NCBI GenBank assembly: GCA_964546815.1
Contig: CAZJLR010000017.1
Coordinates: forward strand, 58,100 to 122,099
From: JAIEPM01 sp964546815
GTDB lineage: Bacteria; Cyanobacteriota; Vampirovibrionia; Obscuribacterales; Obscuribacteraceae
Reading direction: 5' to 3'
DNA: 64,000 bases
Shown: positions 16,567 through 24,908 of the stretch, piece by piece
How the letters are laid out: each line of letters begins with the position of its first letter
How positions within the stretch are numbered: position 1 is the stretch's first letter
Translations under genes and position numbers: made by a program
The notes under the pieces: generated by a model
What the model saw: the letters and a program-made list of their open reading frames with translations, nothing else
Told to the model about the DNA's origin: nothing
The model's database searches: none

Positions 16567-18311
16567 TGAAAGACAGAGCAAATCGAAGCTGTTCGGGTGC
16601 ATCAGTAATATTGCTGGTGACTGTAATAGGTTTGATTGTACTTCCAATCATCGCCATATTTTCATTTGAAGTAGCAAGGGCCACGCTTGCCACCCAACAA
16701 CTGAAAAATGCAACTGATGCCGCAGCACTTGCCGCTGTCGCTACTCTGGCAAGCGGCGACAACAACAATTTGGCGCAAGCACAAAGTGATGCTGAACAAA
16801 TTGCGCTAGACATTTTCGAGCAAAATACAATACTGGCGCAGCCATTGACGAACTCAACTATTGGAGCTTCCTTTCCGGGCAATCCACCGGCACTGAACGG
16901 AGAATTGTTCTTTGAGTTTCTAGATCCAAACACACTGCAGGTGGTGCCTGCGGGCAACCCCAACGGAAAGATCGTCAGACTAAGTTCTAGCTATTCTATG
17001 GTGCCAGCTTTCGGACAGTATGTTGGACTGAGCAAGCAGGTCATCACAGCCGGCTCTAATGGAGCAGTACCGCAACTCGATGCGGTTATTTGTTTTGACA
17101 TTTCTGGTTCTATTGATGACCAAACTCCAGTGACAGTCGTGCGCCGCATTTGGGACCCAATTGCAGGCAAGATCCAATATCCGACCCCAACAACACCTTC
17201 TACTCCCGGAAATATTTTTGACCTGGTTGCTGCGCCTCCAACTGGTACAGGTCTGAATGGCTGCCCACTTCAAGGACTTTTGAGTGCTGACACAGCACAC
17301 TCTGGACTCCTTTTTTCGGAATACTATGCCAGAACGCAGGGAGCAAAGGGGCTTCGTTCTAACAGCGTGGTACCAGAAGCAGGACAGGCACCCGGCAACT
17401 ATTACGGAGCACCAACATTTCCCAACCAGAAAGGTCTGTTTACCGATTTGGTGGTAAACATTAACGGCCAAGCTACCTACTCAGCCACCACCAGCAATGG
17501 CTACGATTTCCCTGATATTAATACTCTAGTTGAGGCATCACGCGGAAATTTAGAGACACTTGCATTGATGAACTCAAGCAAAGCTAATACCTCTGTAACA
17601 GTTCAACCTAAAGTGGGTTACCAAAAGGAATATTTCAGCGCCGCATTGAAACACCTTCAACCAATTCAAGACGCGAAAGATGCCACAACAGCATTTTGCC
17701 AAATTCTTAATAACGACACTGACGCCCACTTCGGATTAGTCACATTCGACGACAAAGTAGGGACCAATCCAAACACAACTGATAGTCACTACGACATTGA
17801 CGACAGTACACAGTATGGCACTCTCACTCCATACCCAGCTCCGCTTGTGCCTCTTGATAAAGCTGTAGGCAACAGCCAATACCAGGCATGTCTCAATGCT
17901 TTGCCAAACCTTGTTGCCAAAGGCAGCACCAACATCGGACTGGCAATAGACACTGCCGTAAATCAAATAAAAACTAACGGTCGTCCAAACTCAGTAAAAG
18001 CAATTATTCTCTTTACTGACGGACAACCAACTGCAGGCGGAGCTGATCCGTTTGCATACGCAAGATTGGCAGCGACACATGCCAGAGACGCCGGTATTCC
18101 CGTGTATTGCATAGGTCTTGCCACCAACCCAATAATTGCCGTAAACGAAACAGCAATTTTGAATGATACAAATTCCAATCCGACCAGTGGTGGCATTGCA
18201 GCGATTTCGGGACAAGGTGCAATCTATTATCAAGTCACAAACAGCAATCAGCTAAGAGCAACTTTTGAGAAAATTGCCAGACACCTCGTTCAACTAGTTC
18301 AAGATCAGTAA
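16566..18311 (+). CDS. TadG-like protein with vWA domain
   Basis: The 581-residue protein starts with a basic leader and a hydrophobic helix (ASVILLVTVIGLIVLPIIAIFSFEVAR), then QLKNATDAAALAA, the TadG/Flp-pilus-assembly signature. A von Willebrand A domain follows with MIDAS motif DISGS (PQLDAVICFDISGSIDD, around residue 178), a long insertion, and later KAIILFTDGQPTAGGADP. An extracytoplasmic role in pilus assembly or adhesion is inferred. It begins 1 base inside the preceding stop codon and is followed 10 bases later by a second TadE-like gene. Confidence 0.85.
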   Translation: MKDRANRSCSGASVILLVTVIGLIVLPIIAIFSFEVARATLATQQLKNATDAAALAAVATLASGDNNNLAQAQSDAEQIALDIFEQNTILAQPLTNSTIGASFPGNPPALNGELFFEFLDPNTLQVVPAGNPNGKIVRLSSSYSMVPAFGQYVGLSKQVITAGSNGAVPQLDAVICFDISGSIDDQTPVTVVRRIWDPIAGKIQYPTPTTPSTPGNIFDLVAAPPTGTGLNGCPLQGLLSADTAHSGLLFSEYYARTQGAKGLRSNSVVPEAGQAPGNYYGAPTFPNQKGLFTDLVVNINGQATYSATTSNGYDFPDINTLVEASRGNLETLALMNSSKANTSVTVQPKVGYQKEYFSAALKHLQPIQDAKDATTAFCQILNNDTDAHFGLVTFDDKVGTNPNTTDSHYDIDDSTQYGTLTPYPAPLVPLDKAVGNSQYQACLNALPNLVAKGSTNIGLAIDTAVNQIKTNGRPNSVKAIILFTDGQPTAGGADPFAYARLAATHARDAGIPVYCIGLATNPIIAVNETAILNDTNSNPTSGGIAAISGQGAIYYQVTNSNQLRATFEKIARHLVQLVQDQ

Positions 18312-18321
18312 TTCAAGGTAT

Positions 18322-18795
18322 GTGCAATTGAGTTCGGCAAATCGATTGAAATCAAGGAAAGCAGCAAGAGGCGCCGGGGGTACCATATTGGTAGAACTGG
18401 CATGCAGTTCGATTTTTCTCATCATATTTGCAGTTTTTTCAGTCTATCTTACTTTGATAATCACATGCGCCAACATCACAGATCGCGCAGCTAGAGAAGC
18501 AGCCAGAGCAGCAGCAGCACAACAAACACAGGCGCAAGCACTTACAGTTGCTAAAAGTGTCGTGCTTTCTTTTGCTTCAGCAAATCCATTCATGACGCCA
18601 CCAGCTGTGCAGAGTGTTGTCTATCAAGATTACGGCGGCAATCCTCCTGCGCTGAAATCACCATCAGTATCAGTTACTGTTGTATCATCAGCAAAATTGC
18701 CTTTTGCACCAACACAATTTTTCGGTCAAAAATTCGGCACTGACACTTATACTTTTAGCCAGACTTATACTTTTCCCATAGTAAATACCAAATAG
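18322..18795 (+). CDS. TadE-like pseudopilin, second copy
   Basis: The 157-residue protein has a basic leader (NRLKSRKAARGAGG), then TILVELACSSIFLIIFAVFSVYLTLIIT. This fits the TadE pattern: glycine, short polar stretch with a glutamate, then hydrophobic helix. DRAAREAARAAAAQ follows, a common TadE feature. The start is GTG at 18322, with AAGG just upstream. It lies 10 bases after the TadG-like gene and 46 before the DUF4388-TPR gene, all on one strand. A minor pilin role is inferred. Confidence 0.75.
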   Translation: MQLSSANRLKSRKAARGAGGTILVELACSSIFLIIFAVFSVYLTLIITCANITDRAAREAARAAAAQQTQAQALTVAKSVVLSFASANPFMTPPAVQSVVYQDYGGNPPALKSPSVSVTVVSSAKLPFAPTQFFGQKFGTDTYTFSQTYTFPIVNTK

Positions 18796-18841
18796 ATGTC
18801 AACGTCCCGCAGGTGCAAGTGAATCAAATAGATACTCATAA

Positions 18842-21718
18842 ATGAATCTAAACACGCTCACATCAGGAATCATCACCACAAAATTTGGCGTTAGACCGGC
18901 ACTTATGTGTGCAGCCAAGAAAGACCTATCTAAACACTCCGTGGTGCGGATTGTATCAGACACTGCTTCGGGCTGGATTGGCATAACCTACGGGCAGCTC
19001 ATTAGCGGTGCAAAGTGTCAGGCCGGCTCGAAGACATTAATTGGCAACGAAGCTCTAGCAGCGATGCTTAATTTACAAGATGGTGCATTTGATCTTATCC
19101 AAATCGACAGTCGCTTGCTTAGTGAAGATCTGGTCAATCCCATCGGAATAAAAATAGAAGAGCTACTTGATGGAATCAATGCGCACCCTGATTCATCCTT
19201 GCTGGACATCATCCAACAGTGCAAGAAAGTAGACGAATCAAGCCTTGTTTTTGTGCAACCTGATGCTACGCCAAAGCTTAGAAAGAACAAGCGCACCGGC
19301 GAGCTCAGTATATTGAAACCAGGAGATCTCGATGAAGATTTGGGTCCTGACGACGAAGAGTGGGACCTCGGCGAAGAAGGTGTTTTCGAAGAATTAGAAA
19401 GACAAGCTCGCGGCGAACAAAAAGACGAAACAGCCTCCGTGCCTGAAAGCCAAACAGCTGCGCCAATTTCGAAGGATGCCACAAAAGAGAACAATTTGGC
19501 TGTCGCGCAAGTGCCGGAGGCACCGGTGGGCAAAACCAACTTCACTTTGCCCAACATGCAGACTGATGCAGAGCCAGAGTTTTTCCATGTTAATCAAGCT
19601 CAAAGTGCAGCACAAAGTAGTGCTGCTCAAGATGAACAACTCTTTGAGGGTGTGCCACCATCAAGTGAGATGGACAAGGCTTTTGCTAACATCAAACAAA
19701 AAACGGCAGAGCTTACTCCACCAGGAAGCAAATTTGTCATAGTAAATGACGATGAAGCTGCATCGAAAAGAATTCCCGAAGGCGAACCTCGTCCTCAACG
19801 GCAGATGCTGCGCGACGATTTACGTGCAGAACTGCACGAGTTTGTGCGTAATAAATTTGGTGTTGAAGGCAAAAAGTTTTTCGAAGAGGTCGACATTCAA
19901 AAGTCAGAGTCTTACCAGGCTTCTATTGTTTTGAGAGACCTTGAGAAAGCCCTGGAAAGAGGCAAAGATGAGAAAGAACCAGAAGCAGTAGAAAAAGGAA
20001 ATTCAAAAGCAGAGCCAAAGAATACTCTGCTGCAAGAAGGATTAGACCACGGGCTTGCCGTAGCATCATGGCTCAAGCAGCAGGCCCAATCAGGAACAGC
20101 CAAAGGTCGCTTTAAATCAATTGATGACAACGAAGTAGAATCGAGCCGAAATATTTTCGTCGAAAAGGTTCGCAAAGAATCAGAAGTCGACAAAAAGCAA
20201 TTCACCGCTAGAGAAGAAAAAGAAACCGACATTCAAGCCGCAATTTTAAAAGATAAGAAGATGCGGCAAACAATTATCACCGTAGCGACTGTATGTGTTG
20301 TCATTTCGGGCGTTGCATTAATGATGTACTCAGCAGAGCGACAGTCATCAATGGAAGAGGCAACGCACAAATTAACATCGGGTGACATAGCCGGCGCCAA
20401 AGCAAGCTTCGAAAAAATCATCAAATTACAGCCTGAAAACTGGGAAGCATTTATGAAGCACGCAGCAACAGTTCCAAATGACTATGCTGCGCAAGTAAAC
20501 GACTACAAGCAAGTATTGGTAATTAAACCTGATGAAATTGCAGCTGCATTGGGTCTCACCAAAGCGTATTATGAACTCAAAGACTACAAACATGCCATTT
20601 CTGCTGCAGACAAAGCTTATGCAATAGATCACTCATACATGGGTCCGCTCGAAATCAAGGGACAAAGCCTGATAAGACTTGGCAAATATGATGAAGCAAT
20701 AAAAGTATTCAAACTTGCCATGGAAAAGCCATCAGAACGCGACGCCGAGCTTAATTACCTTGTAGCTACATGCTATCGCAGCATGGGAAATACAGACGGC
20801 GAAATAGAATACTTGCAAAAATCATTGCAGAACGACCCATCAAATGCAAAAAACTATGAGGCACTGGCAAAAGCCCTTCTGTCGCAAAACAAGCTAGATG
20901 CAGCAAAAGGCGCTCTAGAAAAAGCAATATCTCATAACGGCGGAGATTCTCAACTCCACTTTGAACTTGCAAAAGTATATTTAAAACTGAATGCTACATC
21001 TGGTGCCATTGACGAATTAAGCAAAGCAATAGAACGAGGACTGGCGAATGCTGAGACACTGGGCATGCGCGCTGAATTGTACGTAAAAAAGAGCCAGTTT
21101 GGTCCAGCGAAAGCCGACATAGACCAGGCATTGAGTCTTAGCCCAAACAACAAAACTTTGCTCAAACTTCAATCGCAAACAGAACGTCAACTAGCAATTG
21201 AAAAATCGAGGGTCGGTACAAGACAAATTGTCAGCACAGATGAAGCCGAAACACCGCTCTCAGCGCAAGATTTGCAAGGCGACTATGTAGCCAAAGCTTA
21301 TGAACTGATGAGACAAGGACGAAGCGGCTACGCAGCGAAATTATGCAGACATGCAATTCAATTAAACCCAAGCGATTTGCGAGCAAGAAGATATCTCGCA
21401 AATGCACTGTACAACACCGGCGATTATGTCGAGTCATCAAATCAATTCGCGGCTGTGGCAGCAGTACAAGCCCTCAGTATGGATGAGTACTTCTTGTACG
21501 GCAAGGCTCTTGTAAAAGCAAAGAGAGTAGAGCAAGCGATTAAGGTGCTAGAGCCGATTGTAGTGCAACAACCAACTTTCTCGAAGGCTCGAGTACAGCT
21601 CATCAAAGCCTACGCCTTAGCCGGCTTCAACGACCATGTGCGATCACAATGCCAGGAAGGCATGCAGCGAGCCGCAACAAAAGACGAATACGCAGAGTTC
21701 AAGTCTTTGATGCCATAG
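18842..21718 (+). CDS. DUF4388-like, single-TM, TPR protein
   Basis: The 958-residue protein begins with a cytoplasmic domain (about 1-100) resembling DUF4388/PatA-N: RIVSDTASGWIGITYGQLISGAKC, then NEALAAMLNLQDGAFDLIQ. Residues about 110-470 are acidic, low-complexity and helical. A single transmembrane helix lies at about 476-496 (TIITVATVCVVISGVALMMY). At least seven TPR-like units follow on the other side (about 500-950), for example KAYYELKDYKHAISAADKAYAI and EIKGQSLIRLGKYDEAIKVFKLAM. It could link cytoplasmic signalling to a periplasmic assembly. It is the last gene of the right arm of the pseudopilin locus and ends 6 bases before a convergent gene. Confidence 0.75.
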   Translation: MNLNTLTSGIITTKFGVRPALMCAAKKDLSKHSVVRIVSDTASGWIGITYGQLISGAKCQAGSKTLIGNEALAAMLNLQDGAFDLIQIDSRLLSEDLVNPIGIKIEELLDGINAHPDSSLLDIIQQCKKVDESSLVFVQPDATPKLRKNKRTGELSILKPGDLDEDLGPDDEEWDLGEEGVFEELERQARGEQKDETASVPESQTAAPISKDATKENNLAVAQVPEAPVGKTNFTLPNMQTDAEPEFFHVNQAQSAAQSSAAQDEQLFEGVPPSSEMDKAFANIKQKTAELTPPGSKFVIVNDDEAASKRIPEGEPRPQRQMLRDDLRAELHEFVRNKFGVEGKKFFEEVDIQKSESYQASIVLRDLEKALERGKDEKEPEAVEKGNSKAEPKNTLLQEGLDHGLAVASWLKQQAQSGTAKGRFKSIDDNEVESSRNIFVEKVRKESEVDKKQFTAREEKETDIQAAILKDKKMRQTIITVATVCVVISGVALMMYSAERQSSMEEATHKLTSGDIAGAKASFEKIIKLQPENWEAFMKHAATVPNDYAAQVNDYKQVLVIKPDEIAAALGLTKAYYELKDYKHAISAADKAYAIDHSYMGPLEIKGQSLIRLGKYDEAIKVFKLAMEKPSERDAELNYLVATCYRSMGNTDGEIEYLQKSLQNDPSNAKNYEALAKALLSQNKLDAAKGALEKAISHNGGDSQLHFELAKVYLKLNATSGAIDELSKAIERGLANAETLGMRAELYVKKSQFGPAKADIDQALSLSPNNKTLLKLQSQTERQLAIEKSRVGTRQIVSTDEAETPLSAQDLQGDYVAKAYELMRQGRSGYAAKLCRHAIQLNPSDLRARRYLANALYNTGDYVESSNQFAAVAAVQALSMDEYFLYGKALVKAKRVEQAIKVLEPIVVQQPTFSKARVQLIKAYALAGFNDHVRSQCQEGMQRAATKDEYAEFKSLMP

Positions 21719-21724
21719 TGCGTA

Positions 21725-22285
21725 TTATTTTCGTTCACTAATAAGTTTGCTTCTAACTTTCATTAGAGCAAATCCTAGCAAATTGCTGCCTTGCCATTGC
21801 TGAGGGTCTTTCGACATAGCATTATCTTGATGCAAACCAATTCCCCATATAGCATCGGTTGGACTTGCCTCAACCAATACTTGCGGATTTGTTGCACAAA
21901 GCCAGTGCTCAAGCCGGGGGTTTTGGGAAAACTTCAAATAATTTCCTTCAACCACTATATCAAATCCCGCAGAATCCCAGACCTTCGCGTCGAAGTCCTT
22001 CACTTTTCTGCCTAAAGATTTTGCTTCATTAGGCGTTTTTGCTTTCAAAATTTCCTGGCGCATTTTTTCATCACCAAACAAGCGAGCTTTTTCAGCCATC
22101 ATAAAATGTTCGGCAGTTGGGTAAAACTCATTGTCTTTGCTAAACCCCACAGCAAACCACTGGCTGCAACAACTGGGACCAATGGAGCCGTCGACTTTTT
22201 CACGATGCCCCCAGAAGAACAGATAATCGAATGTCTGCCCATCTTTTATAGCTTTTACTAGTGTTTCTCGATCGAAAATTTCCAT
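21725..22285 (-). CDS. NADAR-family (YbiA-like) protein
   Basis: The 186-residue cytoplasmic protein matches the NADAR family. It has FDYLFFWGHRE, CCSQWFAVGF, FYPTAEHFMMAEKARLF, AKSLGRKV and DAIWGIGL, followed by QWQGSNLLGFALMKVR. YbiA-type members cleave an N-glycosidic bond: removal of ribosylated intermediates of riboflavin synthesis, or in some members of ADP-ribose from guanine. Which substrate applies here cannot be told. The family glutamate (AEHFM) and WGIG motif are intact. The gene stands alone and is convergent with the TPR gene, 6 bases between stops. Confidence 0.9.
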   Translation of the reverse strand: MEIFDRETLVKAIKDGQTFDYLFFWGHREKVDGSIGPSCCSQWFAVGFSKDNEFYPTAEHFMMAEKARLFGDEKMRQEILKAKTPNEAKSLGRKVKDFDAKVWDSAGFDIVVEGNYLKFSQNPRLEHWLCATNPQVLVEASPTDAIWGIGLHQDNAMSKDPQQWQGSNLLGFALMKVRSKLISERK

Positions 22286-22554
22286 TTAGATGCCTGAAAA
22301 AAGCAAAGTCGAGTGAGTTTCACGCTTGGAATAAGTAACAACAAAATGATACTAGACTAGCTCTCATTTGCCAGCTCTTTAGTCAGCCATTCCACAATAT
22401 TGATTATTGCCGCCGCATGACTTCTGAGGCGGATTTTTGGATACAGATTCATGCTCTTTACCACCACAATTGAGCAGCCGCTTTGTCGAAAAGCCGGTCA
22501 GTAGCTTATAATGAGCGCTGACATTTTTAACAAAGGTATAGGAATCCGCATACT

Positions 22555-23307
22555 ATGAACAGAGAATACTCTAAATGGCACAGCCCCACTCTAGGTAAAG
22601 AGATGGAAATGCTCACCTTCGGGCATTCCGGCGCCCGCGTAGTGGTTTTTCCGGTTTCATGCGGACACTTCTATGATTGGGAAAATCGCGGCATGCTCGA
22701 ACCAGTGCGCGAGCACATTGAAAACGGCTGGATACAAATGATATTTGTAGACAGCGTCGATGAAGAAAGCTGGTGGAATACTTCGGCCCATCCGACTGAC
22801 AAAGCCAAAAGACACCTGGCTTACCAAAAGTATGTGGTTGACGAAGTTCTTCCTTACACCAAATCGAAAAACGACACAGACTTCGTAATAGCCCTGGGCG
22901 CCAGTATGGGAGCCTACCACGCTATCAACATTGCCCTTCGCTACCCGCAACATTTCAACCGCACAATCGGCTTAAGCGGCCCCTACGATTTGCACCAAAT
23001 GGCTGGTCCACACCCCATTTTTCACTGGATTCACGACTATTACGATGAATACATTTTGGAGTGCGATCCGACTGCTTATATCAGAGAAATGCGAGATCAA
23101 GAACATCTGGAAAAGCTCAAAGGTGTAGACATCATCTACGCAATGGGAGTAACAGATCCACTTTTCGACGGCAACCAGATGTTCACTCACGAGCTCTGGG
23201 CAAAAGATATCTGGCACGCTTATCGTGTCTGGGACGGCTTTGCTCATGATTGGCCCTACTGGAAAGAAATGATCCTCCATTACATTGGCGGTCCTGATTC
23301 GAAATAA
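22555..23307 (+). CDS. Putative esterase, alpha/beta hydrolase fold
   Basis: The 250-residue protein matches the putative esterase (esterase D/PF00756-type) group. The nucleophile Ser117 lies in ALGASMGAYHA, within a G-x-S-x-G elbow. The distal part GFAHDWPYWKEMI supplies the likely catalytic histidine, and a probable acid lies in VTDPLF. No signal peptide is seen, so it is cytoplasmic. The true substrate is not evident; carboxylesters are usual. The ATG is preceded by a GGTATAGGAATCC stretch with AGGA at a longish spacing. The gene appears monocistronic. Confidence 0.85.
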   Translation: MNREYSKWHSPTLGKEMEMLTFGHSGARVVVFPVSCGHFYDWENRGMLEPVREHIENGWIQMIFVDSVDEESWWNTSAHPTDKAKRHLAYQKYVVDEVLPYTKSKNDTDFVIALGASMGAYHAINIALRYPQHFNRTIGLSGPYDLHQMAGPHPIFHWIHDYYDEYILECDPTAYIREMRDQEHLEKLKGVDIIYAMGVTDPLFDGNQMFTHELWAKDIWHAYRVWDGFAHDWPYWKEMILHYIGGPDSK

Positions 23308-23464
23308 AGTTGGGATTAAGTCCTCGTGTTTTCCACACGTCGATCGGCGCTGTACACAGAACATTCACGAGCCAGTCACTACATTTTAGCTGTCAAGAGA
23401 ATACGGTTCGACTGTAGTGGTAACTGTTTTAGATCCTTGCATTGCAAGGACGGAGGCCGTAGAA

Positions 23465-23701
23465 ATGAGTAATGAATTCGAAGAGAATGAGCTTGTCAAA
23501 AAACCAGAACAGATGGATTCTGAAAAGGACAAAGTCGCACCGTTGAATCTCTTAGATTTGACTGCGAACGATATGGTAGGACATCACCACGGTTGGTATC
23601 CAAATCCATATCCTCAGCCGCCACACGGCAGCCCCTGGTCACACGCAGGCGGCACTCAAATTGAAGTGCACAACGGCAAGATTGTAGTTAAACGCAACTA
23701 G
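23465..23701 (+). CDS. Small hypothetical protein
   Basis: This 78-residue protein starts MSNEFEENEL; a strong ribosome site (GGAGG at 23452-23456) fixes the ATG at 23465 and argues that the gene is real. The N-terminal half is acidic. The C-terminal half has a His/Pro/Trp-rich segment (GHHHGWYPNPYPQPPHGSPW) followed by a short beta-like end (TQIEVHNGKIVVKRN). The His-rich part could bind metal, but no family was recognised. The gene ends 5 bases before the convergent oxidoreductase. Confidence 0.6.
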   Translation: MSNEFEENELVKKPEQMDSEKDKVAPLNLLDLTANDMVGHHHGWYPNPYPQPPHGSPWSHAGGTQIEVHNGKIVVKRN

Positions 23702-23706
23702 TTAGT

Positions 23707-24717
23707 CTAATTTGCGACGCGCACCAAAAGCTTTCCGAAGTTCTTTCCCTGGAGTAATCCGATAAAGGCTTCGGGAGCTTTTTGAATGCCATCAACTATA
23801 TCTTCGCGGTATTTGACCCGACCTTCTTTGATCCAGCGAGTCATATCTCCATGGAAGGCGGGCGCTTGATCTGCGAAATCTGAAACGATGAAACCACGTA
23901 GTGTCAGCCGCTGACGCAGTATTTTGCCCATGAGCTCTGGAGTGCGATCTGGGCCAGAAGGCAATTCGGTAGCATTGTAATGGGCGATCAACCCACAAAC
24001 AGGAATACGGGCAAAGTCATTAAGCAAGGGAAGAACTGCATTCCACACGGCACCGCCCACATTTTCAAAATAGACATCTATTCCATTAGGGCACACCTTA
24101 GCAAGATCTTCTGCAAAGGTAGGAGATTTATGGTCGATGGCAGCATCGAAACCAAACTCATCGATTAAAGCGCGACATTTATCTGCACCGCCAGCAATAC
24201 CAACGGCACGACATTCTTTGATTTTTGCAATTTGTCCAACAGCAGATCCTACAGGACCGGTTGCCGCGGCAACACACACAGTTTCACCTGCTTTCGGTTG
24301 TCCAATTGTGAGCAGACCAGTGTAAGCGGTGAGACCGGGCATCCCAAGAACCCCGAGAGCAGTTGAAATATCTGTTCCATTGCTAGGTACTTTGCGTAAG
24401 CCCTCGCGAGCAATAGCGAACTGTTGCCAGCCAGAGTAAGACAGCACGATATCGCCCTTCTTAAACTCAGGGTTCTTGGACTCAAGAACTTCAGCCACGG
24501 TAGCGCCCTCCATCACTTCGCCGACTTCAACAGGTGGCGCATATGATTTTCCGGCACTCATCCTCCCTCGCATGTAAGGGTCTAACGAAAGGAATAATAT
24601 ACGCAGTAGCACATCACCATCATTGGGCTGAGCTATCTCAGTTTCATCCAGGCGAAAGTTGCTCGGATTCGGTTCACCCTTTGGTCTCGATGCTAGGACT
24701 ACGCGTTGATTTTTCAC
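23707..24717 (-). CDS. NADP-dependent zinc-free MDR oxidoreductase (CurA/leukotriene B4 dehydrogenase-like)
   Basis: The 336-residue protein has the features of the medium-chain dehydrogenase/reductase branch without zinc: LDPYMRGRM near residue 46, LGMPGLTAYTGL, AAATGPVGSAVGQIAKI (nucleotide-binding glycines), then YFENVGG and the C-terminal NFGKLLVRV. Enzymes of this type (CurA, prostaglandin/alkenal reductases) reduce the double bond of alpha,beta-unsaturated carbonyls with NADPH in the cytoplasm. The exact substrate is unknown. The start is GTG with AGAGGTG upstream. A 55-residue gene and the double kinase lie upstream on the same strand. Confidence 0.9.
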   Translation of the reverse strand: MKNQRVVLASRPKGEPNPSNFRLDETEIAQPNDGDVLLRILFLSLDPYMRGRMSAGKSYAPPVEVGEVMEGATVAEVLESKNPEFKKGDIVLSYSGWQQFAIAREGLRKVPSNGTDISTALGVLGMPGLTAYTGLLTIGQPKAGETVCVAAATGPVGSAVGQIAKIKECRAVGIAGGADKCRALIDEFGFDAAIDHKSPTFAEDLAKVCPNGIDVYFENVGGAVWNAVLPLLNDFARIPVCGLIAHYNATELPSGPDRTPELMGKILRQRLTLRGFIVSDFADQAPAFHGDMTRWIKEGRVKYREDIVDGIQKAPEAFIGLLQGKNFGKLLVRVAN

Positions 24718-24740
24718 TTTTCACCTCTTTTAGTACTTTT

Positions 24741-24908
24741 CTAGCCAGCCTGAAAAATGGAGTTTAGCATCACTTTTTCAAGCTCACTGTCTACAGTGCA
24801 AAGCTCAATTCCTTCTCCTTCTGGAAAGGTTTTGCAGAAGGAAGTAGATTCATTGTACTTGCTTATATTGCCAACATCATACTCTTGCATAGATTGAAGA
24901 TCAGTCAT
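24741..24908 (-). CDS. Small protein coupled to the double histidine kinase
   Basis: A 55-residue reading frame starts with an ATG that overlaps the stop of the histidine kinase gene (TAATG, 24906-24910), a standard sign of translational coupling. The product (MTDLQSMQEYDVG... ending LNSIFQAG) is acidic, soluble and has no recognised domain; it has two cysteines. It could be a small accessory or connector for the kinase, but nothing in the sequence proves a function. It ends 24 bases before the start of the oxidoreductase gene, so all three may share a transcript. Confidence 0.55.
   Translation of the reverse strand: MTDLQSMQEYDVGNISKYNESTSFCKTFPEGEGIELCTVDSELEKVMLNSIFQAG

Noticed and set aside
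16980..17471. Minus-strand open frame opposite the TadG-like gene
   Set aside because: The plus frame carries the TadG and vWA signatures; the opposite frame shows no family resemblance.
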